A DNA stretch of 64,000 bases from Rhodothermaceae bacterium (GTDB lineage: Bacteria > Bacteroidota > Rhodothermia > Rhodothermales > Bin80): contig VXSC01000047.1 of assembly GCA_009838195.1 (NCBI GenBank), forward strand, positions 150,209 to 214,208, given 5' to 3'. The notes below the pieces were generated by a model. It had not been told where the DNA came from and ran no database searches. It saw only the letters and a program-made list of their open reading frames with translations. Positions 18,408 through 27,978 of the stretch are shown here, piece by piece (within the stretch, counting starts at the first letter, position 1; each line of letters opens with the position of its first letter). The translations under genes were made by a program, and so were the position numbers.

Positions 18408-20678
18408 TTGTCATGTCTAACTACTTACACGGCAGTGCGTCCCCTTTGCTTCTTACTCGTATCGCTGGTTCCCACTACGCTCGTGAGTGCCCAGTACTCG
18501 ATGCCCGATTCAGAGCAGTCGTCTATACCCGTCGTGGCGGCAGCGTATACGGATGTAGCTCCCGTACTGGACGGCACCATCATTGGTGATCCTGCTTATG
18601 CGCAAGCAACACCCATCACCGAATTCTGGCAAACAACCCCACAAGAAGGACAGCCCTCAAGCGAGCGAACCGAGGTCCATTTAGTCTACACGGACCGCGC
18701 ACTGTATGTGGGTGTGATCTGCTATGATCGTGAACCAGAGGAGATCATTGTCTCTGATACCCGCCGTGATGCTCCGCTTGATGAAACAGACAGCTTTCAG
18801 ATGATCCTTGATACGTACCTGGATGGACAGAATGGCTTTGTCTTTGGTACGAACCCTGCTGGCATTGAATATGATGCGCAGGTGACCAACGAAGGTCAGG
18901 GAGGTTTCGGCGCACGGCAACAGGCGGGTAGTGGTGGAGGCTTCAATATCAACTGGGATGGATCTTGGGACGTGCAAACCCGCACTACCGAAGACGGATG
19001 GAGCGCAGAATTCGAGATCCCGTTCCGAACTATTCGCTTCCCTGCAACACGCGAACAGACATGGGGAGTAAATTTTCAGCGGAATATCCGCCGACACAAT
19101 GAACGCTCTTTCTGGACCCGCATGCCCAGGCAATTTCAGCTTAGCAGAGTTTCCAGGGCTGGACATGTCTCCGGGCTGATCGTGCCTCAACCTCGTAACC
19201 TTCAGGTCGTCCCCTATACGCTTGGGAACGTCACTCGAACGTTTGAATCTGGAAATCCTCTAGTTGACCCGGATGTTGAGGTTGGTGTGGATCTCAAGTA
19301 CAGCCTGACGCCAAGCCTGACGCTTGATGCCAGCTACAATACAGATTTTGCACAGGTTGAGGTCGATGAACAGCAAGTAAACCTGGATCGGTTCAATCTC
19401 TTCTTTCCAGAGAAGCGTCCTTTCTTTCTCGAGAATGCAGGGCTTTTCTCAGTGGGAGTCTCCGAGTTCAGTGGACAGGAAGTCGAACTCTTTTTCAGTC
19501 GACGCATCGGTATTGGACCGGCTGGAGAACCGATTCCCATACTCGGAGGAACCCGACTCTCGGGACAGGCTGCGGGCGTCAACGTGGGCCTGCTGACCAT
19601 GCAGACCCGCGAGGTTGAAGGAACTGCCGCCGGGACAAACTTCTCGGTAGCACGCATCCGAAAAGATCTGTCAAACCGCTCGGCAGTCGGGATCATGGCA
19701 ACCAGTCGACTTCATCTTGATGCCGGCGAATCCGTGCCTGTGGAAGAAAACAATCAGGCTTTGGCTGTAGACGGGCGATGGGGAATTGGTCAGTATACAA
19801 CACTCTCCGGCTTCGCTGCACGAACGTTTTCACCACACTTGAGCGGAGCTGAGCATGCATTCAATATGAATGTATCCTATCTCTCCAATGTATGGCGCAT
19901 CAATACGACCTTTACACAGGTTGCGGAGAACTTCAATCCAGCGATTGGATTCCTTAGAAGAAACAGCGAATACCGTAAACTTACCGGCTTGGTTCTTTAT
20001 GCCTGGCGACCGGAAAACTTGCTTGGACTCTTGGAGTTGCGACCTCATGTGAGTTACCAGGGATACTGGGACTTCAAGGGATTCCAGGAAGGCGGACGCT
20101 GGCATATCGATAATCACTTTGAATGGAAGGGCGGATTTGAAGTCCATACCGGGATCAATCTCACCCGCGAAGGGGTTCAGGAGGAGTTCGAAATTTCAGG
20201 CAAGGTTCGTGTCCCCGCTGGCACCTATGACCACAGAGAGGCACAGCTCGTACTGATCACCAATCAAGGACGTAAAGTGAGTATCAGCAGCCGTGCGCTC
20301 TTGGGGGGCTTCTTTGGTGGAACGCGGAGAAACGTGTCAACTACCTTCCGACTCCGTGCCAATGAGGCATTGACCACTGAACTCAACTGGTCGTATAACG
20401 ATGTTCACTTGCCAAATGGGGATTTTGTGATCAACTTAATCCGAACTCGACTTTCCTATTCATTTACACCCCGACTGTATATTCAGGGACTATTTCAGTA
20501 CAGTGACAGCGCAGGGGATCTGTGGTCTGCCAATCTGAGACTTGGATGGCTACAGTCTGCAAATACGGGATTATTCATTGTCTTTAACGATGTGAGTGAA
20601 TCCAGCCAGCCATTCCATAACAGCCTGGGGCGTACAGTCACCGTCAAATACAGCCGACTATTCAATGTACTCCGATAA
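18408..20678 (+). CDS. DUF5916 outer-membrane protein with CBM9-like N-terminal domain
   Basis: A 756-residue protein with signal peptide (cleavage near SAQYS). Residues about 45-250 form a family-9 carbohydrate-binding-like domain (VLDGTIIGDPAYAQA, HLVYTDRALYVGVICYDRE, DGWSAEFEIPFRTIRFP). The remainder is a long series of amphipathic strands with DUF5916 motifs (FNLFFPEKRPFFLENAGLF, FFSRRIG) and looks like an outer-membrane barrel. Such proteins are common in Bacteroidota-related marine bacteria; function is not established, glycan binding or uptake being the usual guess. The downstream M20 hydrolase starts 2 bases after its stop, so they form a two-gene operon. Confidence 0.8.
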   Translation: MSCLTTYTAVRPLCFLLVSLVPTTLVSAQYSMPDSEQSSIPVVAAAYTDVAPVLDGTIIGDPAYAQATPITEFWQTTPQEGQPSSERTEVHLVYTDRALYVGVICYDREPEEIIVSDTRRDAPLDETDSFQMILDTYLDGQNGFVFGTNPAGIEYDAQVTNEGQGGFGARQQAGSGGGFNINWDGSWDVQTRTTEDGWSAEFEIPFRTIRFPATREQTWGVNFQRNIRRHNERSFWTRMPRQFQLSRVSRAGHVSGLIVPQPRNLQVVPYTLGNVTRTFESGNPLVDPDVEVGVDLKYSLTPSLTLDASYNTDFAQVEVDEQQVNLDRFNLFFPEKRPFFLENAGLFSVGVSEFSGQEVELFFSRRIGIGPAGEPIPILGGTRLSGQAAGVNVGLLTMQTREVEGTAAGTNFSVARIRKDLSNRSAVGIMATSRLHLDAGESVPVEENNQALAVDGRWGIGQYTTLSGFAARTFSPHLSGAEHAFNMNVSYLSNVWRINTTFTQVAENFNPAIGFLRRNSEYRKLTGLVLYAWRPENLLGLLELRPHVSYQGYWDFKGFQEGGRWHIDNHFEWKGGFEVHTGINLTREGVQEEFEISGKVRVPAGTYDHREAQLVLITNQGRKVSISSRALLGGFFGGTRRNVSTTFRLRANEALTTELNWSYNDVHLPNGDFVINLIRTRLSYSFTPRLYIQGLFQYSDSAGDLWSANLRLGWLQSANTGLFIVFNDVSESSQPFHNSLGRTVTVKYSRLFNVLR

Positions 20679-20679
20679 A

Positions 20680-21990
20680 ATGCTACTCTTCGCCTTATGC
20701 CTTATCCCCTTACTTGGGGTCGTGCTTTCTGTAAAAGCGCAAGCACAGGAGCGTGCGTCTCTTCATCAATCTCTGGATCTGCACGCTATGTCTGTTGAGT
20801 CAGATGTGATTGAATGGCGCCGGGATATACATGCGAATCCTGAGCTGAGTAACCGGGAGTTTCGGACCGCTGCACTCGTCGCTGATCACCTGCGTTCACT
20901 TGGCATGGAGGTCCAAACAGAAATTGCTCATACAGGAGTGGTCGGATTCCTGCAGGGAGGCAAGCCCGGACCGATTGTTGCCCTCCGTGCTGACATGGAT
21001 GCACTGCCAGTCACTGAAATGGTAGATCTCCCTTTTGCGTCAAAAGTTCGAACTACGTACAATGGGATGGACGTTGGTGTGATGCATGCGTGTGGTCACG
21101 ATACTCATACAGCCATTTTGATGGGGGTAGCCAGCGTTATGGCCGCCATGAAAGATGAATTACCGGGATCCATAAAATTCATTTTTCAGCCCGCAGAGGA
21201 GGGGGCACCCGCGGGCGAGGAAGGTGGAGCAGAGCTTATGCTTCGTGAAGGTGCCTTCGAAGATCCCACTCCGGAGGTGATTTTTGGATTGCATGTCTGG
21301 CCGGAACGGGTGGGACAAATCAGCTATTTGCCGGGTCCATTCATGGCCAGTGCAGATGAATTGCACATCACGATCAAAGGACGTCAAACTCACGGTGCGG
21401 TGCCGTGGGGGGGTGTTGATCCGATCGTTGTTGGCAGCCAGGTTGTGCTGGGATTGCAAACAATCGCCAGCCGACAACTTGACGTAACTGCAACGCCTTC
21501 CATTATTACAGTGGGCACCTTCCATGGTGGAGTACGCAGCAATATTATCCCGGATGAGGTGAAGCTCACGGGGACGATTCGTACATTTTTACCCGAAGTG
21601 CGTGAGGAAATCGAGGAACGGATCCGCCATACAGTTGAGCACATTGCCACGAGCGCCGGTGCAACCGCTGAGGTCCAAATTAACTATGGATACCCCGTTA
21701 CGGTAAATGACCCAGACTTAACCCTGCAAATGATTCCCTCTCTGGAACGTGTCTCGGATTCTGTCAGTCAAGCCGCGAAAATTACGGGGGCAGAAGATTT
21801 TTCCTATTTCGCGAACGAAGTCCCAGGATTATTCATTTTCCTTGGCATCGCCCCTCCAGAGGCGGACCTTGAAACCGTCCCGAGAAATCACTCTCCCTAT
21901 TTTTTCGTGGATGAATCAGCGCTAATAACTGGTGTACGGGCACTCTCAAGTCTGGCCGTTGATTATATGGTTGATCAGGGGAGTGAATAG
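20680..21990 (+). CDS. M20 family amidohydrolase with signal peptide
   Basis: The frame opens inside the previous gene, but the ATG at 20680, two bases after that gene's stop, gives a signal peptide (LLFALCLIPLLGVVLS, cleavage near AQA) and 436 residues. It belongs to the M20D aminoacylase/hippurate hydrolase group: IHANPELSNREF, ALRADMDALP, the zinc ligands in MHACGHDTHTA, FQPAEEG and the late TGAEDFSYF. These enzymes hydrolyse amide bonds of N-acyl amino acids or related compounds, using two metal ions. Export to the periplasm or outside is predicted from the signal peptide. The exact substrate is not known. Confidence 0.87.
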   Translation: MLLFALCLIPLLGVVLSVKAQAQERASLHQSLDLHAMSVESDVIEWRRDIHANPELSNREFRTAALVADHLRSLGMEVQTEIAHTGVVGFLQGGKPGPIVALRADMDALPVTEMVDLPFASKVRTTYNGMDVGVMHACGHDTHTAILMGVASVMAAMKDELPGSIKFIFQPAEEGAPAGEEGGAELMLREGAFEDPTPEVIFGLHVWPERVGQISYLPGPFMASADELHITIKGRQTHGAVPWGGVDPIVVGSQVVLGLQTIASRQLDVTATPSIITVGTFHGGVRSNIIPDEVKLTGTIRTFLPEVREEIEERIRHTVEHIATSAGATAEVQINYGYPVTVNDPDLTLQMIPSLERVSDSVSQAAKITGAEDFSYFANEVPGLFIFLGIAPPEADLETVPRNHSPYFFVDESALITGVRALSSLAVDYMVDQGSE

Positions 21991-22155
21991 CTAGGCGGGA
22001 AACTGCCTATTGAAATTGGCCGCCTTATCTGAGAAAAAGGAAGCCTATCTCTACCGCAATTCCTGCTGAATAGGATCGTCTGATTGTCCTTTACAAGCGA
22101 CTTCCAAAAGGCTCTCCGGCCTGATTCCAGTAAGCCTCTAAACCACACCGCGCGG

Positions 22156-22761
22156 TTACGTTACAGGGGGTAACTGCTCAGCAACAGGGAGCTCCTCAGA
22201 GGGGGCTGGTTCCGGTTCACAGCAATGCAGTCCACTCAAGAATTTTTTCTGAAAAAGCAGAATGCCAATTACACCCCCTACGATCCCGATATCTGCCACA
22301 TTGAAGATTGGGAAAAATGATAAATAGCTTCCGCCAATCAACGGAATCGATGAAGATACCTGCCCATGCCATATATCAAAATGAATGAAATCAACGACTC
22401 GCCCTTGAAAAAAAGGACCGTAGTCGAATATCATTCCGTAAAATAGGCGGTCAATAATATTCCCAATGGCTCCTCCTAGAATGCATGCTAAACTCGCTGT
22501 GTAGGGCAGATAGCCATCCCGAACGCGAAGCATGTAGACTACGATCAGGGTTGCTGCTATAATCGAAAACGCAGTGATCAGACCCGCGGGGCCGAAATTA
22601 ATCCCGAACGCCATTCCAGGATTTTCGGTGTAGGTGAACTTGAGCCAGTCTCCCACAAGATCAATCGCACCAAAATGGCCTGGATCCATGTTGGTGCGCA
22701 CGATCACTTTCGTCGTTTGATCAAGGATCAACACCCCAGCTACAATCCAAAACAGCCGCAT
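22156..22761 (-). CDS. lspA: Lipoprotein signal peptidase (signal peptidase II)
   Basis: Inner-membrane aspartic peptidase that removes signal peptides from prolipoproteins. The longer open frame would run into the dksA-like gene, so I choose the ATG at 22761, giving MRLFWIVAGVLILDQTTK and 201 residues. Family blocks are present: DQTTKVIV, ENPGMAFGI, GGAIGNIIDR with the first catalytic Asp, and FPIFNVADIGI with the second. A short tail after the last helix (HCCEPEPAP and acidic residues) is longer than in E. coli. It follows the dksA-like gene by 8 bases and ileS upstream, an order common in Bacteroidota and relatives. Several lipoproteins in this window are its likely clients. Confidence 0.93.
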   Translation of the reverse strand: MRLFWIVAGVLILDQTTKVIVRTNMDPGHFGAIDLVGDWLKFTYTENPGMAFGINFGPAGLITAFSIIAATLIVVYMLRVRDGYLPYTASLACILGGAIGNIIDRLFYGMIFDYGPFFQGRVVDFIHFDIWHGQVSSSIPLIGGSYLSFFPIFNVADIGIVGGVIGILLFQKKFLSGLHCCEPEPAPSEELPVAEQLPPVT

Positions 22762-22769
22762 GTGCGAAC

Positions 22770-23198
22770 CTACCGCTTTTGCTTGAGCTTGGCCTCTATC
22801 GAAATCTCTGTATGAGGTACCGCCTCCAGCCGCTCCCGGGAAATGGGATTGCCTGTCACCTTGCAAACCCCATAGGTCCGGTTATCAATGCGTTCGAGGG
22901 CACGGTCTAAATAACCAATATATTTTTTCTGGCGAGCCAGCATCAGGTACAGCTTCTCCCGCTCCATCGCATCCGTCCCCGCATCAGCCATGTGAAAGCT
23001 GTACGCGGAGTCACTCTCTGATCGCTCGCGCGAGTCTTTGATCTGAGCCTGCATCTTCGTTATATCGTCGAGTGCACGCTTGCGCTTATCAAGAATCAAC
23101 GAGCGGAAATGAGCCAGTAGTTCATCGTCAAATGGTGTCTTCGCAGGACCATTTACCGGAAGCCCAGAGGATACTTGGGCTGATTTTTGAGCTGCCAT
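22770..23198 (-). CDS. TraR/DksA family transcriptional regulator without full zinc finger
   Basis: A 142-residue protein with the coiled-coil region (LILDKRKRALDDITKM, then DAMEREKLYLMLARQKKYI) and the C-terminal region YGVCKVTGNPISRERLEAVP of DksA-like proteins, which bind RNA polymerase through the secondary channel. Of the four zinc-binding cysteines of classical DksA only one is left (GVC), a state common in Bacteroidota-type homologues that fold without zinc. An acidic pair suitable for the coiled-coil tip lies near ESDSAYSFHMADAGTD. It lies between ileS (34 bases) and lspA (8 bases), likely one transcript. Confidence 0.85.
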   Translation of the reverse strand: MAAQKSAQVSSGLPVNGPAKTPFDDELLAHFRSLILDKRKRALDDITKMQAQIKDSRERSESDSAYSFHMADAGTDAMEREKLYLMLARQKKYIGYLDRALERIDNRTYGVCKVTGNPISRERLEAVPHTEISIEAKLKQKR

Positions 23199-23232
23199 GA
23201 TTTCACAATTATTCTGTCTTCATATGCTGAGG

Positions 23233-26200
23233 CTACTCTGAACGACTCACGCCAAGCGTGAGCGACTCCTCACCAATATCAAATCGTTCAATACGCTCTC
23301 CCTTTGGAGAATTGGCGAAGTTGAACGTGATGGCCAACGTTTCGTTTCTGACACGGTCAACATAGTGTTCAATGGCCGTGCGCAAAACTTCTGTTGCCTT
23401 GTAATCGACATGAATTCGATCCGTCACTGCAAATCCCGCTGACTTCCGCAGATTCTGAAGTCGGTTAATACTTTCCCGAGCGAGCCCCTCATGAAGTAAC
23501 TCTTCCGTAATTACGGTATCCAAAGCAACCGTATATCCATCCTCTTGACCTACCAGCCACCCTTCAACCCCCTCGGTTGTAATCTCAACATCCCCTGGCT
23601 GCAATTCTAGTTCAAACCCCTCCCCCGTAAGCACAACCCGCTCACCTGCACCATAGGCCTCCAGTTGAGCTGGCTCCAAAGCCAAAATTGCCTCCTTGAC
23701 CTTGGGCATATTACGCCCAGCTCTACGACCTAATTGACGGAAATTCGGACGGGCACTTCGCCGAACAATGGCATGTGAAGCATCAATGTATTCAATCGTT
23801 CGTGCATTTACCTCATCCAGAATGATGGGGGCGACCAGGGAAATCGTTTCCTCCCGACACTTTTCGTCTACCACTACCAGTATCCGGCCCACGGGCTGGC
23901 GAATATTCAAACTGGCCTTGTTGCGCAGCCCGAGAACAAGAGAGGAAATCACCTGTGCACTCTTCATCCGCGCCTCCAGTGCAGCATCCACCAGCGCCTG
24001 GTCTTTTTGGGGAAAGTATGTCAAATGAACCGACTCAGCTGCATCCCGGGTATCGACCATAAGATGCTGATATAACCACTCGCTGTAATAGGGCGCAATC
24101 GGTGCCATGAGACACGCCGTTGTTTCAAGGCACGTATGTACCGTTTCGTAGGCTGCCCATTTATCATCATCAGATTCGGAGGCCTGAGTCGCTTTTGCAC
24201 TCCAAAAACGCCGACGAGATCTGCGGATATACCAATTTGAAAGATCTGTGACAAAACTTTCAACCGCACGAGCCGCCTTGGTCGGATGGTATCTTGCCAG
24301 TGCTGCATCTACCAGTTCCGCGGTGGAGTGCAACCGGCTGAGAATCCACCGATCCAGTTCTGGTCGCTCGATCACAGATGGGGCTTCTTCTTCACCCGTA
24401 TAGCCATCTATGTTGGCATATGTGGCAAAGAAGCTATAACTATTCATTAACGTACCGAAGAATTTGCGCTCCACCTCCTTCACACCATTGACGTTAAACT
24501 TTAGATCTTCCCACGGAGGGGTGTTACTCATCATGTACCATCTCACCCGGTCCGCTCCGTGTTCTTTGATTAGATCAAACGGGTCCAAGGTATTCCCCTT
24601 GGTCTTAGACATCTTTTCTCCTTTCGCATCAAGGAGAAGTCCACCGACCACACAATTGCGAAACGAGACCTCATCCATCACCAGGGCCGCAATCGCGTGA
24701 AGCGTATAAAACCAGCCACGTGTCTGATCCACGCCTTCGGCGATGAAGTCTGCAGGAAAACTCCGCTGAAAGGCCTCCTGATTCTCAAATGGATAATGCC
24801 ATTGTGCAAATGGCATGGCTCCTGAATCAAACCAGACATCAATGGTTTCCGGTACTCGCCGCATCGTCCCTCCATCCGGGGCAGGCCATGTTAGCTCATC
24901 TACAAAGGGGCGATGTAAATCGATGTCTTCATCTTTATCCGGCAGCTGCTCCCCGCAGCGTTCACGTAGTTCCTGAATAGAGCCAATCACCTCGATGACA
25001 TCAGGGTCCTGATCAGATACCCAGACTGGAAGAGGAGTCCCCCAAAAACGCCGGCGACTGAGCGCCCAGTCCACATTATTGGACAGCCATTCTCCAAAGC
25101 GACCGGACCCAATGGATACCGGCTGCCACGCAATCTGATTATTAAGCTCTACGAGTCGATCGCGAATCGCCGTTGTGCGAATGAACCAGCTTTCCACCGG
25201 GTAACTCATGAGTGGCGTTCCTTTTCGCCAGTCATGAGGATAATTATGCACATAGCTGTCATCACGATGCAAAAGACCCCGTCCACGCAGATCTCGAATA
25301 ATGGGCCGGTCAGCATCCTTGAACCAGAGCCCACCCACATGGGGTATATCTGGAGCAAAATAGCCCCGAGGATTAATTGGATTCAGGACAGGAAATCCTT
25401 CCGTTTGTCCCACCTCATAGTCATCTGCTCCGAATGCAGGAGCAATATGCACGATCCCCGTACCATCTTCGGTGGACACAAAATCAGCAGTTACTACCCG
25501 CCAGGCATTATGGCCCTGGTCCTTGAAAAAACTGAAAAGTGGCTCGTAATGCTCGCCCTCAAGCTCACTTCCGCGCATCGTACGGGTCACTTCATACTCC
25601 TCCTGGAGCATCTCTAATCGGGCCCGGGCAAGAATCAGATTGGACTCAGGCAGAGAGGAACAGCGGACAGATACGTACTCAATCTCTGGACCTACCGCCA
25701 ACGCTGCATTGGAAATCAGCGTCCAGGGGGTCGTAGTCCAGGCCAAAAAATACGTGTCTGGCCGATCCAGTGATCGGAACCGGACAGTTACACTTGGATC
25801 CTGAACTTCTTTGTAGCCTAGGCTCACCTCATGGGAACTCAGGATGGTGCCGGATCCCGGGCTGTACCAGTGAATCTTATGGCCCTTATAAAGCAGACCC
25901 TTGTCATAAATCTGCTTGATCAACCACCATTCGGTTTCGATGTATTTCGTCTCGAAGGTCACGTAAGGATGATCAAGATCAACCCAGTACCCCATCTGAC
26001 GTGTCAGTTCATCCCATTCTCCTTTATAGGCCAGAACGCTCTCACGGCACTGCTGATTAAATTTTGCCATGCCGTAGCGCAAAATATCTTCGTGACCATC
26101 AAGCCCGAGGCTTTTTTCAACCTCAATCTCAACGGGAAGCCCATGAGTATCCCACCCTGCTTTTCGCTCAACACGACATCCCTTCATGGTATGGTAGCGG

Positions 26201-26421
26201 CAGAACACATCTTTAATCGTGCGGGCCATCACATGGTGGACACCTGGATGCCCGTTTGCGGTTGGGGGACCCTCATAAAACGTATAGGTCGGTGCTCCCG
26301 CGCGTAGCTCAACGCTTTTCTGAAAGATGCCTTCAGACTCCCACCACTGGCGGATCTCCCGTTCAATTACATGAGCATCAACGCGCTGAATTTCTTCAAA
26401 GCCCTTCATCCCCTCTCCCAT
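23233..26421 (-). CDS. ileS: Isoleucyl-tRNA synthetase (eukaryote-like type)
   Basis: A 1062-residue class I aminoacyl-tRNA synthetase that charges tRNA-Ile and edits valine. The HIGH-type motif appears in GPPTANGHPGVHH, followed by KAGWDTHGLPVEIEVEK; the KMSKS-type loop is GEKMSKTKGN. Sequence around these motifs and the length over 1000 residues place it with the IleRS2 group shared by eukaryotes and Bacteroidota-like bacteria, members of which are often insensitive to mupirocin (family knowledge, not shown here). Start could be the ATG at 26421 or the one four codons on (26409), which has a GGAG a few bases before it. First gene of ileS-dksA-lspA, 3 bases after the nucleoside phosphorylase. 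Confidence 0.95.
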   Translation of the reverse strand: MGEGMKGFEEIQRVDAHVIEREIRQWWESEGIFQKSVELRAGAPTYTFYEGPPTANGHPGVHHVMARTIKDVFCRYHTMKGCRVERKAGWDTHGLPVEIEVEKSLGLDGHEDILRYGMAKFNQQCRESVLAYKGEWDELTRQMGYWVDLDHPYVTFETKYIETEWWLIKQIYDKGLLYKGHKIHWYSPGSGTILSSHEVSLGYKEVQDPSVTVRFRSLDRPDTYFLAWTTTPWTLISNAALAVGPEIEYVSVRCSSLPESNLILARARLEMLQEEYEVTRTMRGSELEGEHYEPLFSFFKDQGHNAWRVVTADFVSTEDGTGIVHIAPAFGADDYEVGQTEGFPVLNPINPRGYFAPDIPHVGGLWFKDADRPIIRDLRGRGLLHRDDSYVHNYPHDWRKGTPLMSYPVESWFIRTTAIRDRLVELNNQIAWQPVSIGSGRFGEWLSNNVDWALSRRRFWGTPLPVWVSDQDPDVIEVIGSIQELRERCGEQLPDKDEDIDLHRPFVDELTWPAPDGGTMRRVPETIDVWFDSGAMPFAQWHYPFENQEAFQRSFPADFIAEGVDQTRGWFYTLHAIAALVMDEVSFRNCVVGGLLLDAKGEKMSKTKGNTLDPFDLIKEHGADRVRWYMMSNTPPWEDLKFNVNGVKEVERKFFGTLMNSYSFFATYANIDGYTGEEEAPSVIERPELDRWILSRLHSTAELVDAALARYHPTKAARAVESFVTDLSNWYIRRSRRRFWSAKATQASESDDDKWAAYETVHTCLETTACLMAPIAPYYSEWLYQHLMVDTRDAAESVHLTYFPQKDQALVDAALEARMKSAQVISSLVLGLRNKASLNIRQPVGRILVVVDEKCREETISLVAPIILDEVNARTIEYIDASHAIVRRSARPNFRQLGRRAGRNMPKVKEAILALEPAQLEAYGAGERVVLTGEGFELELQPGDVEITTEGVEGWLVGQEDGYTVALDTVITEELLHEGLARESINRLQNLRKSAGFAVTDRIHVDYKATEVLRTAIEHYVDRVRNETLAITFNFANSPKGERIERFDIGEESLTLGVSRSE

Positions 26422-26424
26422 TGA

Positions 26425-27276
26425 TTACCCTTGAGCAAGTTTTTCTACAACGCCGGACATAATCGCAGCCAGCTTTGGCTCTGCGATACCTGCTGCTTCA
26501 ATGACATCCTCTAATGTCAGGGGCTGGAGTGTATCAGGAAAGCATTCATCGGTGATCACACTCACCGCCATCACGCGTAAATTCATGTGCCTGGCAACGG
26601 TAACCTCCGGGGTTGTCGACATCCCAACCACATCTGCACCAATCGCCCGCAAGAATTTGTACTCCGCCTTGGTTTCCAGGCAAGGCCCCAGCACAGAGAC
26701 ATACACCCCTTCATGAAGCTGGATTGAATGGGCTTTGGCAGCCTGCATTGCATACCGGCGGAGCTCAACGTCATAGGGCTCGCTCATATCAGGGAATCGC
26801 GGCCCCCAGGCATCCACGTTCGGGCCGACCAGTGGATTGACCCCTTGTAGATTAATATGATCTGAAAGCACCATCACATCTCCACGGCGATAATCGGGAT
26901 TCATACAGCCACATGCATTCGAAACCAATAGACTCCCGATGCCAAGTTTTGCCATGACACGAACCGGAAACGTCACTTGGCGAGCACTGTATCCCTCGTA
27001 TACATGTACACGCCCTTTCATGCACGCCACCGGAGCCCCCCGGAGCGTTCCCAGAACAATTTCTCCCCCATGGGACTCCACTGTTGAGACAGGACAATGC
27101 GGAATTGACTCATAGGGAATCCGATGCTCAACATCAATCTCCTGTGTCAACTGCCCCAATCCTGTGCCCAGGATCAACCCAACCTGGGGCTGAAATTGGG
27201 TGTGTTCACGGATTGAAGCTACCGCTTCTTCCACCTGTGCGACCTGTGTTCCGGGGTCGGGAATATTTTCCTCCAT
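26425..27276 (-). CDS. Purine nucleoside phosphorylase
   Basis: Phosphorolyses purine nucleosides to base and (deoxy)ribose 1-phosphate in purine salvage. The open frame extends further upstream into yggS, but the ATG at 27276 gives the normal 283 residues. Family PNP/MTAP phosphorylase (trimeric type) marks: LILGTGLGQL (phosphate loop), STVESHGGEIV, GRVHVYEGYS, VSNACGCMNP, and the purine-site region GPCLETKAEYKFLRAIGADVVGMST. In this class the residue pattern ETKAEY with a later ECF segment fits inosine/guanosine rather than methylthioadenosine. It lies 4 bases after yggS and 3 bases before ileS, so it is inside a long minus-strand operon. Confidence 0.92.
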   Translation of the reverse strand: MEENIPDPGTQVAQVEEAVASIREHTQFQPQVGLILGTGLGQLTQEIDVEHRIPYESIPHCPVSTVESHGGEIVLGTLRGAPVACMKGRVHVYEGYSARQVTFPVRVMAKLGIGSLLVSNACGCMNPDYRRGDVMVLSDHINLQGVNPLVGPNVDAWGPRFPDMSEPYDVELRRYAMQAAKAHSIQLHEGVYVSVLGPCLETKAEYKFLRAIGADVVGMSTTPEVTVARHMNLRVMAVSVITDECFPDTLQPLTLEDVIEAAGIAEPKLAAIMSGVVEKLAQG

Positions 27277-27280
27277 CTGA

Positions 27281-27964
27281 TTAAGTCTTAATGATTGGTT
27301 TTCGTGGTCCAAACAGGGCGGAACCGACACGTATATGCGTGGCCCCTTCCTCAATCGCTATTTCATAATCTCCACTCATCCCCATGGATAATCCTGCACC
27401 TGTTAAATGTGAATATTTGGAACGTATACTTCGCAGCAGACGAAATTCCTCACGTACCTTTCGTAGATCTGGCGAGGCCAGCGTCATGAGCCCTATCGGC
27501 TGGAGTGACCCGTACCCGCCCAACCGCGTTGCAAGTTCAACGACTTGGGCAGTGTCCAGTCCAAATTTGGACGCTTCTCCAGATACATTCACCTGTATAA
27601 AACAGGGGAGTATGCGACCCGCCTCTTCGGCATGACGGTTTAATGCCCCGGCCAAGCGGATGCTGTCCAGGGCATGAAATTCTTTGGCATAAGCGACGAC
27701 CTGGCGTGCCTTGTTGCGTTGCAGGTGTCCGATCATATGCCAGTTCTGAGCGGGAAAGAGGGGAGCTTTTGCAACCAATTCCTGTGCTTTGTTTTCCCCA
27801 AAATCTGTGAGTCCGGCCTGTGATGCCTCGGCAACCACCTCAGGAGGCCAAGTCTTCGTTACCGCGATGAGGGTAATCTCCTCTTCTCTGCGCCCTGCAC
27901 GGCGACAGGCACCCGCAATTTTCTCCCGCACCTGATTTATTCGATCACTGATACGATTCGACAT
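27281..27964 (-). CDS. yggS: YggS family pyridoxal-phosphate homeostasis protein
   Basis: A 227-residue PLP-binding TIM-barrel protein that has no known catalytic reaction but keeps PLP levels balanced. The PLP lysine is in LIAVTKTWPPE, followed by FGENKAQE, WHMIGHLQRNKA and the late MGMSGDYEIAIEEGATHIRVGSALFG, which holds the phosphate group. Length matches the family. It follows the ABC permease by 14 bases and precedes the nucleoside phosphorylase by 4 bases in the same direction. Widespread and usually not essential. Confidence 0.94.
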   Translation of the reverse strand: MSNRISDRINQVREKIAGACRRAGRREEEITLIAVTKTWPPEVVAEASQAGLTDFGENKAQELVAKAPLFPAQNWHMIGHLQRNKARQVVAYAKEFHALDSIRLAGALNRHAEEAGRILPCFIQVNVSGEASKFGLDTAQVVELATRLGGYGSLQPIGLMTLASPDLRKVREEFRLLRSIRSKYSHLTGAGLSMGMSGDYEIAIEEGATHIRVGSALFGPRKPIIKT

Positions 27965-27978
27965 TCTAACGAATAGGA

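Noticed and set aside
21991..22155. A terminator at the end of the M20 gene (TAGGC/GCCTA)
   Set aside because: The stem is five bases and no T run follows.
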